A DNA stretch of 64,000 nt from Palsa-872 sp036495195. GTDB lineage: Bacteria; Chloroflexota; Dormibacteria; Dormibacterales; Dormibacteraceae. Under the pieces are notes generated by a model. It was given only the letters and a program-made list of their open reading frames with translations. It was not told the DNA's origin and made no database searches. The DNA is taken from the NCBI GenBank assembly GCA_036495195.1, contig DASXNH010000201.1, forward strand, positions 6,579-70,578. The letters run 5' to 3'. Below are positions 49,763 through 58,893 of this stretch, in pieces (the stretch's first letter is position 1; each line of letters starts with the position of its first letter). Both the position numbers and the translations under genes were made by a program.

Positions 49763-51463
49763 ATGGCCGTCACGTTCCCGACCGACCTCGAGATCGCGCG
49801 CCAGGCTCGCCTGCTGCCGATGCCGGACATCGCCGCCAAGATGGGACTCGGCCCACATCTGCTCGAGCCCTACGGATACGACGTCGCGAAGATCCGGCTC
49901 GAAGCCATCGACGAGCTCGCGTCACAGCCGAAGGCCAAGTACGTGGTGGTCTCGGCGATCACGCCGACCCCGCTCGGGGAAGGCAAGACGACGACCACCG
50001 TCGGACTGGGCCAGGCCTTGTCGATCATCGGCAAGCGCGCGACAGTCGCCATCCGGCAGCCGTCGATGGGACCGACCTTCGGCATCAAGGGCGGCGCGGC
50101 CGGGGGTGGCTATAGCCAGGTGGTGCCGATGGAACGCTTGAACCTGCATCTCACCGGTGACATGCACGCGATCACGGCGGCGCACAACCTCCTCGCCGCC
50201 ATGATCGACAACCAGATCCACCATCACGAGGCGTTGGTCGACCGCGACAGCGTCACTTGGCGCCGTGTGCTGGATGTCAGCGACCGCGTGCTCCGCAACG
50301 TCATCGTCGGCCTCGGCACGCGCGAGGACGGCGTGATCCGCCAGACCGGGTTCGACATCACGGCTGCCTCAGAGGTCATGACGGTCCTGGCGCTCACGAC
50401 GTCGCTGCGCGACATGCGCCAGCGGCTGGGACGGATCGTGATCGGCAACACGACGGCGGGCAAGCCGATCACCGCGGAGGAGCTCTCTGCGGCCGGCGCG
50501 ATGACAGTGATCCTGCGTGACGCGATCAAGCCGAACCTGCTCCAGACGCTCGAGAACACGCCGGTCCTCGTGCATGCGGGGCCTTTCGGGAACATCGCCA
50601 CCGGCAACTCATCTGTGATTGCAGACCTGATCGGCATCCGCTGCGGCGAGTTCCTGGTCACCGAGGCTGGCTTCGGCGCCGACATGGGCGCCGAGCGCTT
50701 CTTCAACATCAAATGCCGCGCCTCGGGCCTCGAGCCCGATGCCGCCGTCGTGGTCGCCACCGTCCGCGCGCTGAAGGTTCACTCAGGCCGATTTCGAGTG
50801 GTAGCAGGCAAGCCGCTGCCACCCGAGATGGTCAAGGAGAACCCCGACGATGTCTGGGCGGGCGCGGCCAATCTCCGCAAGCAGGTCGAGAACATAAAGA
50901 TCCATGGGGTGACTCCCGTGGTCGCCATCAACGCATTTCCGACCGACCACCCTTCGGAGCAGACCGCGGTCCGTCAGATTGCGGAGGAGCTTGGCGTGCG
51001 CTCGGCGGTTTGCAACAACTTTGCCGAGGGCGGGCGGGGCGCCACCGAGCTGGCCGAGATCGTGGACGAGGCTGCGCGGGAACCGAGCTCGTTCCATTTC
51101 CTTTATCCGTCGGAGGCGAGCCTCAGAGAAAAGATCGAGGCCGTGGCGACCAAGATTTACGGCGCCGACGGCGTCGAGTACTACCCGCCCGCGGCCGAGC
51201 AGCTCGACTCGTACGAGCGCAATGGTTTTGGCAAGCTGAGCATCTGCATCGCCAAGACGCACCTGTCGATCTCGTCCGATCCGAAGCTGAAAGGAGCGCC
51301 GACGGGCTGGAAGCTTCCAGTGCGCGAGGTACGAGCGTCGGTTGGCGCCGGTTTCGTCTACCCGATCTGCGGCGACATGCGCACCATGCCCGGCCTGCCC
51401 TCGAGCCCGAACGCAGTCCGTATCGACATCGATGACAAAGGAGAGATCGTCGGCCTCTCGTGA
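49763..51463 (+). CDS. fhs: Formate-tetrahydrofolate ligase Fhs
   Basis: A 566-aa enzyme of the usual length (about 557). It has the P-loop-like TPLGEGKTTTTVGLGQAL (about 69-86), RQPSMGPTFGIKGGAAGGGY, LTGDMHAITAAHNLLAAMIDN, and GFGADMGAERFFNIKCR. In the oxidative direction it makes formate and ATP from 10-formyl-THF; in the synthetic direction it activates formate. It has a strong AGGAGG ribosome-binding site about 6 bases before the ATG at 49763. Its 3' end overlaps the phosphoesterase gene by 32 bp. Together with MetF and FolD/FchA it closes the C1 oxidation route. Confidence 0.96.
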   Translation: MAVTFPTDLEIARQARLLPMPDIAAKMGLGPHLLEPYGYDVAKIRLEAIDELASQPKAKYVVVSAITPTPLGEGKTTTTVGLGQALSIIGKRATVAIRQPSMGPTFGIKGGAAGGGYSQVVPMERLNLHLTGDMHAITAAHNLLAAMIDNQIHHHEALVDRDSVTWRRVLDVSDRVLRNVIVGLGTREDGVIRQTGFDITAASEVMTVLALTTSLRDMRQRLGRIVIGNTTAGKPITAEELSAAGAMTVILRDAIKPNLLQTLENTPVLVHAGPFGNIATGNSSVIADLIGIRCGEFLVTEAGFGADMGAERFFNIKCRASGLEPDAAVVVATVRALKVHSGRFRVVAGKPLPPEMVKENPDDVWAGAANLRKQVENIKIHGVTPVVAINAFPTDHPSEQTAVRQIAEELGVRSAVCNNFAEGGRGATELAEIVDEAAREPSSFHFLYPSEASLREKIEAVATKIYGADGVEYYPPAAEQLDSYERNGFGKLSICIAKTHLSISSDPKLKGAPTGWKLPVREVRASVGAGFVYPICGDMRTMPGLPSSPNAVRIDIDDKGEIVGLS

Positions 51464-52715
51464 CGGCCTGGCCGACCCGATCGGACGGCGCGCTTTCCTC
51501 AAGGGAGCCGGCGCACTCGGCCTGGCCGGGCTCGTCGCGCCGCTGGCCGGGTGCCTGCCGTCGGCTCCAACCGCCTCTCCGGCGTCACCCGAGCCGACCT
51601 TCGCTCCGCGGACCACTCCCATCAAGCACGTGATCGTCGACGTGCAGGAGAACCGGTCGTTCGACCACTACTACGGTCATGCGCCGTTCGTTGGGAAATA
51701 CGGCGTTCCAGCCGGCTTCAAGCAGCCAGACGGATTCGGAGCTTTGGTGACGCCCTACCATCTGAATTCCGTCGTCTCGCATGACATCGGCCATTCATGG
51801 GTCGATACGCACCACGAATTCGGCGGCGGGAAGATGGACGGCTTCTTCTCCAACGACGGGCGCATCGCGCTGGGCTACTACACCGCGGCCGACCTACCCT
51901 TCTATTACAGCCTGTTCGAGTCATCCACGCTCTGCGTCAACTATTTCTGCTCGGTGCTGGGGCCGACCTACCCGAATCGTTTTTACCTCGCCGCCGGTAC
52001 CTCTGGAGGAATCACCGACAACAGTGTCTTCGGATACGGCGTCTTCGACTATCCGATCATCCTCGACCTGCTCGAGGCGGCCGGCGTCAGCTGGAAGATC
52101 TACAACATCGGGCTCGACAATGTGACCGACGGCGAGTCCGACAACGTGTTCGTCTTCTGGAAGAGGTGGGCACGCGATCCTCGGACCGTCGCCCTCAAAT
52201 CGGACTATCTGCAGGATCTGCAGCTCAACCGCCTGCCTGAGGTGTCGTTCATCATCCCGAGCTTCTCGATGCAGCTGGACGAGCACCCGCCCGCGGATGT
52301 GTCGGTCGGCATGCGCCTTCAACAGGAGCTCGTCACCGCGTTGCGTCAATCGCCGGCGTGGGCAACCTCGGCATACATACACACGTATGACGAGGCGGGC
52401 GGGTTCTTCGACCACGTTCCGCCACCGCAGGTCGACGCGTTCGGCCTCGGCATTCGGGTGCCGACGTGGGTGATCTCTCCGTATGCGAGGCCGCGCCACC
52501 TGGAGCCTGCGTTGTACGAGCACGTCTCGATCCTCAAGTTCATCGAGGCCGTCTTTGGCCTGCCCACGCTCGCGTCGGTCAATCACCGGTTCGACTCATC
52601 GACCCCAGGTGGAGCGAGCTACGAAGCGTCGAATGGCCAGCCGGCGGGCCCGCCGGCACCGCCTCGGGACGGAGAAGCCGCGATCGGCAATCTCATGGAG
52701 TGCTTCAGCTTCTAG
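51432..52715 (+). CDS. TAT-exported phosphoesterase (PLC/AcpA-like)
   Basis: A 427-aa enzyme of the phosphoesterase family PF04185, which includes non-haemolytic phospholipase C and AcpA acid phosphatase. The N-terminus has a twin-arginine signal (GRRAFLKGAGALGLAGLVAP) followed by a lipobox-like LAGC, so it is probably a TAT lipoprotein. The catalytic segment is HVIVDVQENRSFDHYYG (E-N-R-S-F-D-H), with THHEFGGGKMDGF, TYPNRFYLAAGTSGG and the late TYDEAGGFFDHVPPP. ATG 51432 overlaps fhs; the open frame to 51342 is a shadow. If it cleaves phosphatidylcholine it would release phosphocholine for this locus (inference). Confidence 0.85.
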   Translation: MTKERSSASRDGLADPIGRRAFLKGAGALGLAGLVAPLAGCLPSAPTASPASPEPTFAPRTTPIKHVIVDVQENRSFDHYYGHAPFVGKYGVPAGFKQPDGFGALVTPYHLNSVVSHDIGHSWVDTHHEFGGGKMDGFFSNDGRIALGYYTAADLPFYYSLFESSTLCVNYFCSVLGPTYPNRFYLAAGTSGGITDNSVFGYGVFDYPIILDLLEAAGVSWKIYNIGLDNVTDGESDNVFVFWKRWARDPRTVALKSDYLQDLQLNRLPEVSFIIPSFSMQLDEHPPADVSVGMRLQQELVTALRQSPAWATSAYIHTYDEAGGFFDHVPPPQVDAFGLGIRVPTWVISPYARPRHLEPALYEHVSILKFIEAVFGLPTLASVNHRFDSSTPGGASYEASNGQPAGPPAPPRDGEAAIGNLMECFSF

Positions 52716-54691
52716 CCGGCACCTTTTGCCTTGCGGCGTTGTACTGCCTCAGACAACAAAGTCGCGAGATCGATGACCTGGAGCTTCGCGCCCGTCTCTC
52801 GCACCCCATCGTCGAGCATCACGGTGCAGAAGGGGCATGCCACCGCAAGCGTGTCGGCCCCGGTGCCCGCGGCCTCGCGCACGCGCTCCTCGTTGATCGG
52901 CCGCCCTCGTTTCTCCTCCATGAACATGCGCGCCCCGCCGGCCCCGCAGCAGAAGGTCCGCTCCCGGTTGCGCGGCATCTCCACCGCCTGGCCGGATGCC
53001 GCGACCAGCTCCCGCGGCTCATCGACGACATCGTTGTGGCGGGCGAGGTAGCACGAGTCGTGGTAGGTGATCTTCCGCTCGCCGGCGAGCGGCTGGAGCC
53101 TGCCCTCGCGGACCAGGCCGGCGAGGAATTCCGTGTGATGGACCACCTCGTAGCGCCCTCCGAAGTCCGCGTACTCGCTGCCGATGGTGTTGAAGCAGTG
53201 CGGGCAGGTCGTGACTATCTTCGTCACCTTCGCCTCGTTCAGCGTGGCCACGTTGTGCTTCGCCTGTTTCTGGAACGTGTACTCGTCGCCCATGCGGCGG
53301 GCGGGGTCCCCGGTGCAGGCCTCGCGAGGCCCGAGGATCGCGAAGTCGACGCCCGCCTCCTTGAGCAGGCTTGCCGTCGAGATCGCGGACTTCTTCGCGC
53401 GTTCGTCGAAAGAGGGAGCGCACCCGACCCAGAACAGAACGTCTGGCGGCGCCTCGCCCGGCTGCAGCACTCGCACGTCGAGCCCCTGAGCCCACTGCGC
53501 GCGGTCGCCTTGCGCTCGGCCCCACGGATTTGATGCACGGTCAATGTCGCGCAGCATTGAACCGGCCTCTTCGGGAAAGCGCGATTCGACCATGACCAGG
53601 TTGCGCCGCAGATCGATTATGTGGTCGATATGCTCGATCCCGACCGGGCACTCCCTGACGCAAGCCCCGCAGGTGACGCAGTCCCAGACCACGTTGTCGG
53701 TGACCGCGTTTGGCACCAGGGGCTGAAGCTTGGCGTCCCCCGACCCCAGCGCCTTCGGGCCGTCGGCGAGCACCTGGTCGCGCAGGGCCATGATCAGCAG
53801 CTTCGGGGAGAGCTCCTTGCCCGTGTTGTAAGCGGGGCAGACGTCCTGGCAGCGCCCGCACTCCGTGCACGAGAGCGTGTCGACCATCTGCTTCCAGCTC
53901 ATGTCGGCCACCGTCGCCGAGCCAAAGCGCACCTCTTCCGCCGGCGCCTCGAAATCGACAGGTTCCAGGCGACCGCGCGACTTCGTTCGTCCAAAGAACA
54001 CGTTGACGGCAGCGAGAAAAATGTGCAGGTGCTTGGAGTACGGCAGGTAGACGAGGAAGCCGAGAATGAGCAGCACGTGCGCGGAGACCGCAAGGCGCTC
54101 GACGATTGTGGTCAGAGCGCCGTCGAGGACGCGAGCGACCAGCCCGGAGATGGGTGCCCATGAGGCGGGGTATTCGTCGAGGCCCAAGGCGATGCGGCTC
54201 GCATGCCAGACGAAGAGGGTGATGACGATGCCTGCGATCCACAGTAGGATCAGGTCCGCCTCGCCGAGGTGGCTGCCGGCGAAGCGTGGCGGCCGCTGCA
54301 CCTTGCGGATGACGAAGGCGGCAATGACCCCCAGCAGCACGAGAAAGGCAAAGACGTCGACCATCAGGGCGTACCAGCCCTGATCGCCGGGCCACACAAG
54401 CGTCGTGTTCTCGTCGACGATCGCGATCATCGCGATGAGGATCGTTGGCAGCAGGACCATGAACCCCCAGAAGATTGCCGCGTGCATCAGGCCCGGGACC
54501 AATCGCTGGAGGAGCTTGCTCTGGCCGATCACGACGACGGCTTCGGCACGCACGCGGCCGGGCATGTCGTCGAAGCGCTTGGCGGGCTTGCCCATGCGCA
54601 CGAGGCGGTACAGCAGGACGGCACGGCGCGAAAACAACGCGATGGCGATGACGAGGGCGGCCGCAAGCGCGATCGCAGGCGCCACGTTCAT
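52712..54691 (-). CDS. Membrane Fe-S ETF:quinone oxidoreductase (EMO/DgcB-like)
   Basis: A 659-aa protein linking electron transfer flavoprotein to the quinone pool. The N-terminal 230 residues have about six membrane segments of the NarI-like cytochrome type, with His residues (for example His70, His163, His205, His221) that could ligate heme. Two 4Fe-4S clusters follow: Cys275/278/281/285 and Cys338/341/344/348. The C-terminal half has two CCG domains, with PHCFNTIG, SCYLARHND and FCCGAGGARMFMEE. This is the architecture of ETF:menaquinone oxidoreductase and Pseudomonas DgcB-like proteins. It overlaps etfA by 4 bp and the convergent phosphoesterase by 4 bp. Confidence 0.87.
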   Translation of the reverse strand: MNVAPAIALAAALVIAIALFSRRAVLLYRLVRMGKPAKRFDDMPGRVRAEAVVVIGQSKLLQRLVPGLMHAAIFWGFMVLLPTILIAMIAIVDENTTLVWPGDQGWYALMVDVFAFLVLLGVIAAFVIRKVQRPPRFAGSHLGEADLILLWIAGIVITLFVWHASRIALGLDEYPASWAPISGLVARVLDGALTTIVERLAVSAHVLLILGFLVYLPYSKHLHIFLAAVNVFFGRTKSRGRLEPVDFEAPAEEVRFGSATVADMSWKQMVDTLSCTECGRCQDVCPAYNTGKELSPKLLIMALRDQVLADGPKALGSGDAKLQPLVPNAVTDNVVWDCVTCGACVRECPVGIEHIDHIIDLRRNLVMVESRFPEEAGSMLRDIDRASNPWGRAQGDRAQWAQGLDVRVLQPGEAPPDVLFWVGCAPSFDERAKKSAISTASLLKEAGVDFAILGPREACTGDPARRMGDEYTFQKQAKHNVATLNEAKVTKIVTTCPHCFNTIGSEYADFGGRYEVVHHTEFLAGLVREGRLQPLAGERKITYHDSCYLARHNDVVDEPRELVAASGQAVEMPRNRERTFCCGAGGARMFMEEKRGRPINEERVREAAGTGADTLAVACPFCTVMLDDGVRETGAKLQVIDLATLLSEAVQRRKAKGAG

Positions 54692-55602
54692 GCCCTCTCT
54701 CCTTCGGGGAGAGCGCTTTCAGCCAGCACCGCCAGGTGCTTGCGGATCTCGGCAGATATCGCCGGAACGATCTCCTTCAGATCGCCGATGACCGCGTAGT
54801 CGGCGTTCGCCATTATCGGCGCCTCGGCGTCGGAGTTGATGGCCAGGATTCGCTTCGAGTTCCTGCACCCCGCCATGTGCTGGGTCGCGCCCGAGATCCC
54901 GCACGCGATGTAGAGGTCGGGGGCGATCTTGGTTCCCGTCTGCCCGACCTGGTCGGTGTGGGGACGCCAGCCGGCGCTGGTGACCACTCGAGAGCAGCCG
55001 ACCGCGGCGCCGAGGAGTCCCGCCAGCTCTTCGATGATGGCGAAGCCGTCTTTCGACCCCACCCCACGCCCACCGCTGACGACGACCCTGGCCTCCGTGA
55101 GCGAGACACCGCCTCCGGCCGCAGGCACATGCTCTGAGACGCGGACCAGCTCGTCCCTGGAGTCGAGCCTCGCGATGAAAGGCTTGACATCGACCTCCGC
55201 CGGCGACGGCCCGTCATCGATGGGAAAGGTGTGTGGCGGGACCGAGATGATCGGGCGCGCGCTATGCAAGCGCGCCATCTCCCACAGGCTGTCGCCCCAC
55301 CGAAGGCGAGTCAGCGCCACCGCCTCCCCCGGCTCGGCGGCCACGCAGTTCGCCGCGAATGGAAGGCCGGTGCGCGCGGCGAGCCGCGCCATGACGTCGT
55401 TGCCGCGGTCGGTGCCCGCAGCCAGCACAGCCGACGCGTTCAGCTCATCCGCGACCATGGCCAGCAGCGAAGCGATCGCGTCAGGCGCATAGGGCTGCAC
55501 AGCGTCGATGGACACGGCGTGCGTCTCGGCAGCGAACTTGCGGGCCAGCGTGAGCATCTCCTTCGACGCGTCGCCCGGTTCCATCAAGACCAGGACCGTC
55601 AA
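54688..55602 (-). CDS. etfA: Electron transfer flavoprotein alpha subunit
   Basis: A 304-aa EtfA. The C-terminal FAD-binding domain is clear: VVVSGGRGVGSKDGFAIIEELA, SRVVTSAGWRPHTDQVGQTGTKIAPDLYIACGISGATQHMAG, AINSDAEAPIMANADYAVIGDLKEIVPAI. The N-terminal Rossmann-like domain begins VTVLVLMEPGDASKEM. The open frame extends to 56091 as a shadow. TTG 55602 overlaps the etfB stop (TTGA). It accepts electrons from the DMGDH-like enzyme and passes them to the Fe-S oxidoreductase. Confidence 0.94.
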   Translation of the reverse strand: MTVLVLMEPGDASKEMLTLARKFAAETHAVSIDAVQPYAPDAIASLLAMVADELNASAVLAAGTDRGNDVMARLAARTGLPFAANCVAAEPGEAVALTRLRWGDSLWEMARLHSARPIISVPPHTFPIDDGPSPAEVDVKPFIARLDSRDELVRVSEHVPAAGGGVSLTEARVVVSGGRGVGSKDGFAIIEELAGLLGAAVGCSRVVTSAGWRPHTDQVGQTGTKIAPDLYIACGISGATQHMAGCRNSKRILAINSDAEAPIMANADYAVIGDLKEIVPAISAEIRKHLAVLAESALPEGERA

Positions 55603-56363
55603 ATCACCCCCGCCTTGCGCAGCATCTCGACCACGGCCGGAGCGGCCGACGGCCCCGTCCCGAGCACCTCTACGCTTTTCCCCTTGCCCTCCGGTACGGC
55701 CAGCCGGATGAGCTCGAGTCGGGGCGCCGGTCTCGCGGGAGCTGAGGTGATGACGGGTTTGCGCGCCGCCCGCAATCGGCCCGGCACCGATGGATAGCGT
55801 GGGAGGTTCAAGCCCTCCTTGACGGTAACCACCACGGGAAGCGGCACGACATACACGTCGCGTCCGCCCTCGACCTCCTGCTCGCAGCGCACCTGGCTGC
55901 CCTGCAACGTGATCTTCTTCAAGCCCGTGACGCATGGGCGGCCAAGCGAGTAAGCGACTCGAAGGCCGACCTGGAATCCACCCGAGTCGGCCGACTCGTT
56001 GCCGAAGAAGATCAGGTCGAAGGGGCCCGAGGCTGTTTCGTCGGTGCGGATCGCGTCGACGATCGCCGCCGCCGTCCCCTGTGCGTCCCACTCGCTGCCA
56101 TCCGTCTGCAGGTGGATGGCCCGGTCGATTCCCAGCGCCATGGTGTCCCGCAGCTGCTCAGCGGCCTCCGGAGGCCCCAGGGTGACGACGACCGACTCGC
56201 CCTGGTTCGCTTCGATCAGGCGGACCGCCTCTTCGACACCGCACTCCTCGTGCGGGCTGATCGTGAAACCGAGGTGCTTCGTCTCCAGCGACATGTCCCC
56301 GGCGGCAAGAACCATCTTGCCGCCGGTGAAGGGGACCCTCTTGACGCAGACCAGGACCTTCAC
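55599..56363 (-). CDS. etfB: Electron transfer flavoprotein beta subunit
   Basis: A 254-aa EtfB from GTG 56363 (VKVLVCVKRVPFTGG). Characteristic segments are ISPHEECGVEEAVRLIEANQGESVVVTLGPPEA (AMP-binding region), GPFDLIFFGNESADSGGFQVGLRVAYSLGRPCVTG and PLPVVVTVKEGLNLPRYPSVPGRLRA. The open frame upstream to 56405 overlaps the dehydrogenase end and is not needed. The gene order DMGDH-etfB-etfA-Fe-S protein matches a dedicated dehydrogenase-to-quinone chain. Confidence 0.95.
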   Translation of the reverse strand: MKVLVCVKRVPFTGGKMVLAAGDMSLETKHLGFTISPHEECGVEEAVRLIEANQGESVVVTLGPPEAAEQLRDTMALGIDRAIHLQTDGSEWDAQGTAAAIVDAIRTDETASGPFDLIFFGNESADSGGFQVGLRVAYSLGRPCVTGLKKITLQGSQVRCEQEVEGGRDVYVVPLPVVVTVKEGLNLPRYPSVPGRLRAARKPVITSAPARPAPRLELIRLAVPEGKGKSVEVLGTGPSAAPAVVEMLRKAGVI

Positions 56364-56373
56364 GACGAACGCC

Positions 56374-58893
56374 TCACGCCTTGATGCGGAGGTTGTCCGG
56401 GTCAAAGACCGGTGTGGCGCCGGCCACCGCCACCGTCACCGGGTAGCGCTCGCCCATGTACTCGACCGCGAGCGGAGTTCCCACCACGGCATGCTCCGGG
56501 GGCAGGTACGCCATGAGAATGTGCTTGCCGATCGAGGGCCCCGCCCCGGCGCTCGTCACGTATGACCCACGGCCTTTGCGGTCGACGATTCGCTTGCCGT
56601 CGCGGGTGACGATCGGCTCGCGGCCCAGCATGTAGCGCTTCTCGCCGCTCTTGGACGTGTGGTCGTCGACAGTGAGCGTGCACATGATCGCAGCCGGCTC
56701 CTCCTCGCGGTGGCGCAGGTGCGCCGCCTTGCCGACGAAGTCCTCTTCTTTGACACGAGGTGAGGCCATGCCGGCTTCGACGACGTTGTACTCGGTCTCG
56801 AGCTCGTTGCCGTGCGCCCGATAGCCTTTCTCGAGGCGACCCGTCGTGCCGTACACGCCGATGCCGCACGGCGCGAGGCCGTGGGCCTTGCCGGCCTCCC
56901 AAAGGAGATCCCAGAGCTTGAGGCCCTGGTCCATTGGGATGTACAGCTCCCAGCCGAGGTCGCCCACGTACGAGATGCGAGAGGCGAGCACGCGCAGCGT
57001 GTCCACTTCGATCGTGCGGCACGTGCCGAACTTGAAGGCGTCATTGGAAACGTCGTCGGAGGTCACCTTCGCCAGAATCTCGCGTGCTTGCGGACCCCAT
57101 AGGCCGATCGTCGTCAGCGTGGTGGTCAGGTCGGCAAGCTGCGCGGTGCCATCGGCCGCCAGGTGGTCAGCGAACCACTTGCGGTCCGACATGCCAGACG
57201 CGCCCCCGGTCACCACCCTGAATCGCTCCTCGGCCAACCGCATGATCGTGAGGTCGGATCTGAAGCCGCCGTTGTGGCTGAGCACCGGCGTGTAAACCAC
57301 CTTTCCAACCGGCACGTCCATCTGGCGCAGAGCGACGCTCTGTACCGACGGCAACGCTCCCGGACCGACGATGTCGAAGATCGTGAAAGCCGAGAGGTCG
57401 AAGAGGCCGGCGCGCTCGCGCATCGCGAGGTGCTCCGCGTTGATGATCGGTGACCACCAGCGGCTCTCCCATTCGGCGGAGCGCCTTGTCACCTTCTCAC
57501 CGAACTCCTCGAGCAGCGGAGCGTTGGAGTCGTACCACTGGGGCCGCTCCCAGCCGGCGGCCTCGAAGAACGTCGCGCCAAGTTCACGCTCGCGCGCGTT
57601 GAACGGCGAGAGGCGAACGTTGCGGTTGGACGCCCACTGCTCGCTCGGGTGGACGATGCCATAGGTCTTGTTGAATCCCTCCGCTGCGCGCGCCCGCACG
57701 TGCGCGCGCGTCTTTTGATGTTCGTGAAAGCGAGCGATGTCTGACGAGTGCAGGTCGATCTCCGATTCCCCGTGAACCATCCACTCGGCGATTGCCTTGC
57801 CGGTTCCTGGACCTTCCTTGACCCAGACCGCCGCCGCTGCCCACAACCCCCTCACGTCCGGCGACTCGCCAAGAACCGGCATGCCGTCGGGAGTGAGCGA
57901 CAGGATGCCGTTGATCGCGTATTTCACTCCGACCTTCTCGTCGCCTACGATCTCGGGCATCAGCTCCAGAGCGTGCTGCATCTGGACCTCGAAGTCGGCC
58001 TGGGTGAAGGGGAACTCGGTCGGCGACAGCGCGGCCTTCTCAATTGGCGGGATGTCCTCGGGGTCGTAGAGGATCGGCCGGTGGGCGTACGAGCCGATCT
58101 CGAGGTCACCGCCTGCCTGGCGCTCGTACATGTTGGTGTCCATATCCCTGACGATCGGATGCTCGATGTCGCTCTTGGCTCCAGCGAATCGCGGCACCGG
58201 TCCGACGTCGATCATCTGGTGCACCGCCGGCGTGAGCGGAATGTGGGCCCCGGCCATGCGCGCGATCCGTGGGCTCCAGACGCCGCACGTGATGACGATG
58301 GTCTCCGCCTCAATGTCTCCGTTCGTCGTGTGGACTCGCTTGACGCGACCATGCTCGACGTCGATTCCCAGGACCTCCGTTTTGGCAGAGACGGTGATTG
58401 CGCCCGCTGCCTGGCCGCGCTCGCGCATCATCGTGCCTGCGCGCAGCGAGTCGACCACGCCCACGCCCGGGGTGTAGAACCCGCCGAGGATGATCGACTC
58501 ATCGATGTAGGGAACCAGGCTCCTGACCTCTGCCGGCGACACCAGCGACACTGGCTCGATTCCCCACGAGCGGGCCGACGCCATGCGCCGGGTCAGCTCC
58601 TGCATGCGCTCCTTGGTGCGCGCGACCTCGATGCCGCCCGACTCCGTGAAAACGCCAAGGTCCTTGTACTGATTGACGCTGTCGACGGTTAGCGCCGTCA
58701 TCTCCTTGGAATGGTCGACCAGGTAGATGAAGTTGGAGGCGTGACCAGTGGATCCCCCGGGGTTGGGCAGCGGGCCCTTATCCAGCAGGAGGATGTCGCG
58801 CCAGCCCAGGCGGCCAAGGTGGTACGCAACGCTGTTGCCGACGATCCCGCACCCGATGACGACGACGCGGGCGTGGCTTGGGAGATTACTCAC
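56374..58893 (-). CDS. Dimethylglycine/sarcosine dehydrogenase-like FAD-GcvT protein
   Basis: An 839-aa fusion. The N-terminal DAO-type FAD domain has VVVIGCGIVGNSVAYHLGRLG (10-30) and a His51 in STGHASN that corresponds to the covalently flavinylated His of the DMGDH/SDH group. The middle holds a FAO-M domain, and the C-terminal half is a GcvT aminomethyl-transferase domain with THF-binding features (FDLSAFTIFDIVGPGA, WELYIPMDQGLKLWDLLWEAG, YNVVEAGMASPRVKEEDFVGKAA). It oxidatively demethylates dimethylglycine or sarcosine and passes the C1 unit to THF as methylene-THF and electrons to ETF. The exact N-methyl substrate is unresolved. It overlaps the nucleotidyltransferase gene by 4 bp. Confidence 0.9.
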   Translation of the reverse strand: MSNLPSHARVVVIGCGIVGNSVAYHLGRLGWRDILLLDKGPLPNPGGSTGHASNFIYLVDHSKEMTALTVDSVNQYKDLGVFTESGGIEVARTKERMQELTRRMASARSWGIEPVSLVSPAEVRSLVPYIDESIILGGFYTPGVGVVDSLRAGTMMRERGQAAGAITVSAKTEVLGIDVEHGRVKRVHTTNGDIEAETIVITCGVWSPRIARMAGAHIPLTPAVHQMIDVGPVPRFAGAKSDIEHPIVRDMDTNMYERQAGGDLEIGSYAHRPILYDPEDIPPIEKAALSPTEFPFTQADFEVQMQHALELMPEIVGDEKVGVKYAINGILSLTPDGMPVLGESPDVRGLWAAAAVWVKEGPGTGKAIAEWMVHGESEIDLHSSDIARFHEHQKTRAHVRARAAEGFNKTYGIVHPSEQWASNRNVRLSPFNARERELGATFFEAAGWERPQWYDSNAPLLEEFGEKVTRRSAEWESRWWSPIINAEHLAMRERAGLFDLSAFTIFDIVGPGALPSVQSVALRQMDVPVGKVVYTPVLSHNGGFRSDLTIMRLAEERFRVVTGGASGMSDRKWFADHLAADGTAQLADLTTTLTTIGLWGPQAREILAKVTSDDVSNDAFKFGTCRTIEVDTLRVLASRISYVGDLGWELYIPMDQGLKLWDLLWEAGKAHGLAPCGIGVYGTTGRLEKGYRAHGNELETEYNVVEAGMASPRVKEEDFVGKAAHLRHREEEPAAIMCTLTVDDHTSKSGEKRYMLGREPIVTRDGKRIVDRKGRGSYVTSAGAGPSIGKHILMAYLPPEHAVVGTPLAVEYMGERYPVTVAVAGATPVFDPDNLRIKA

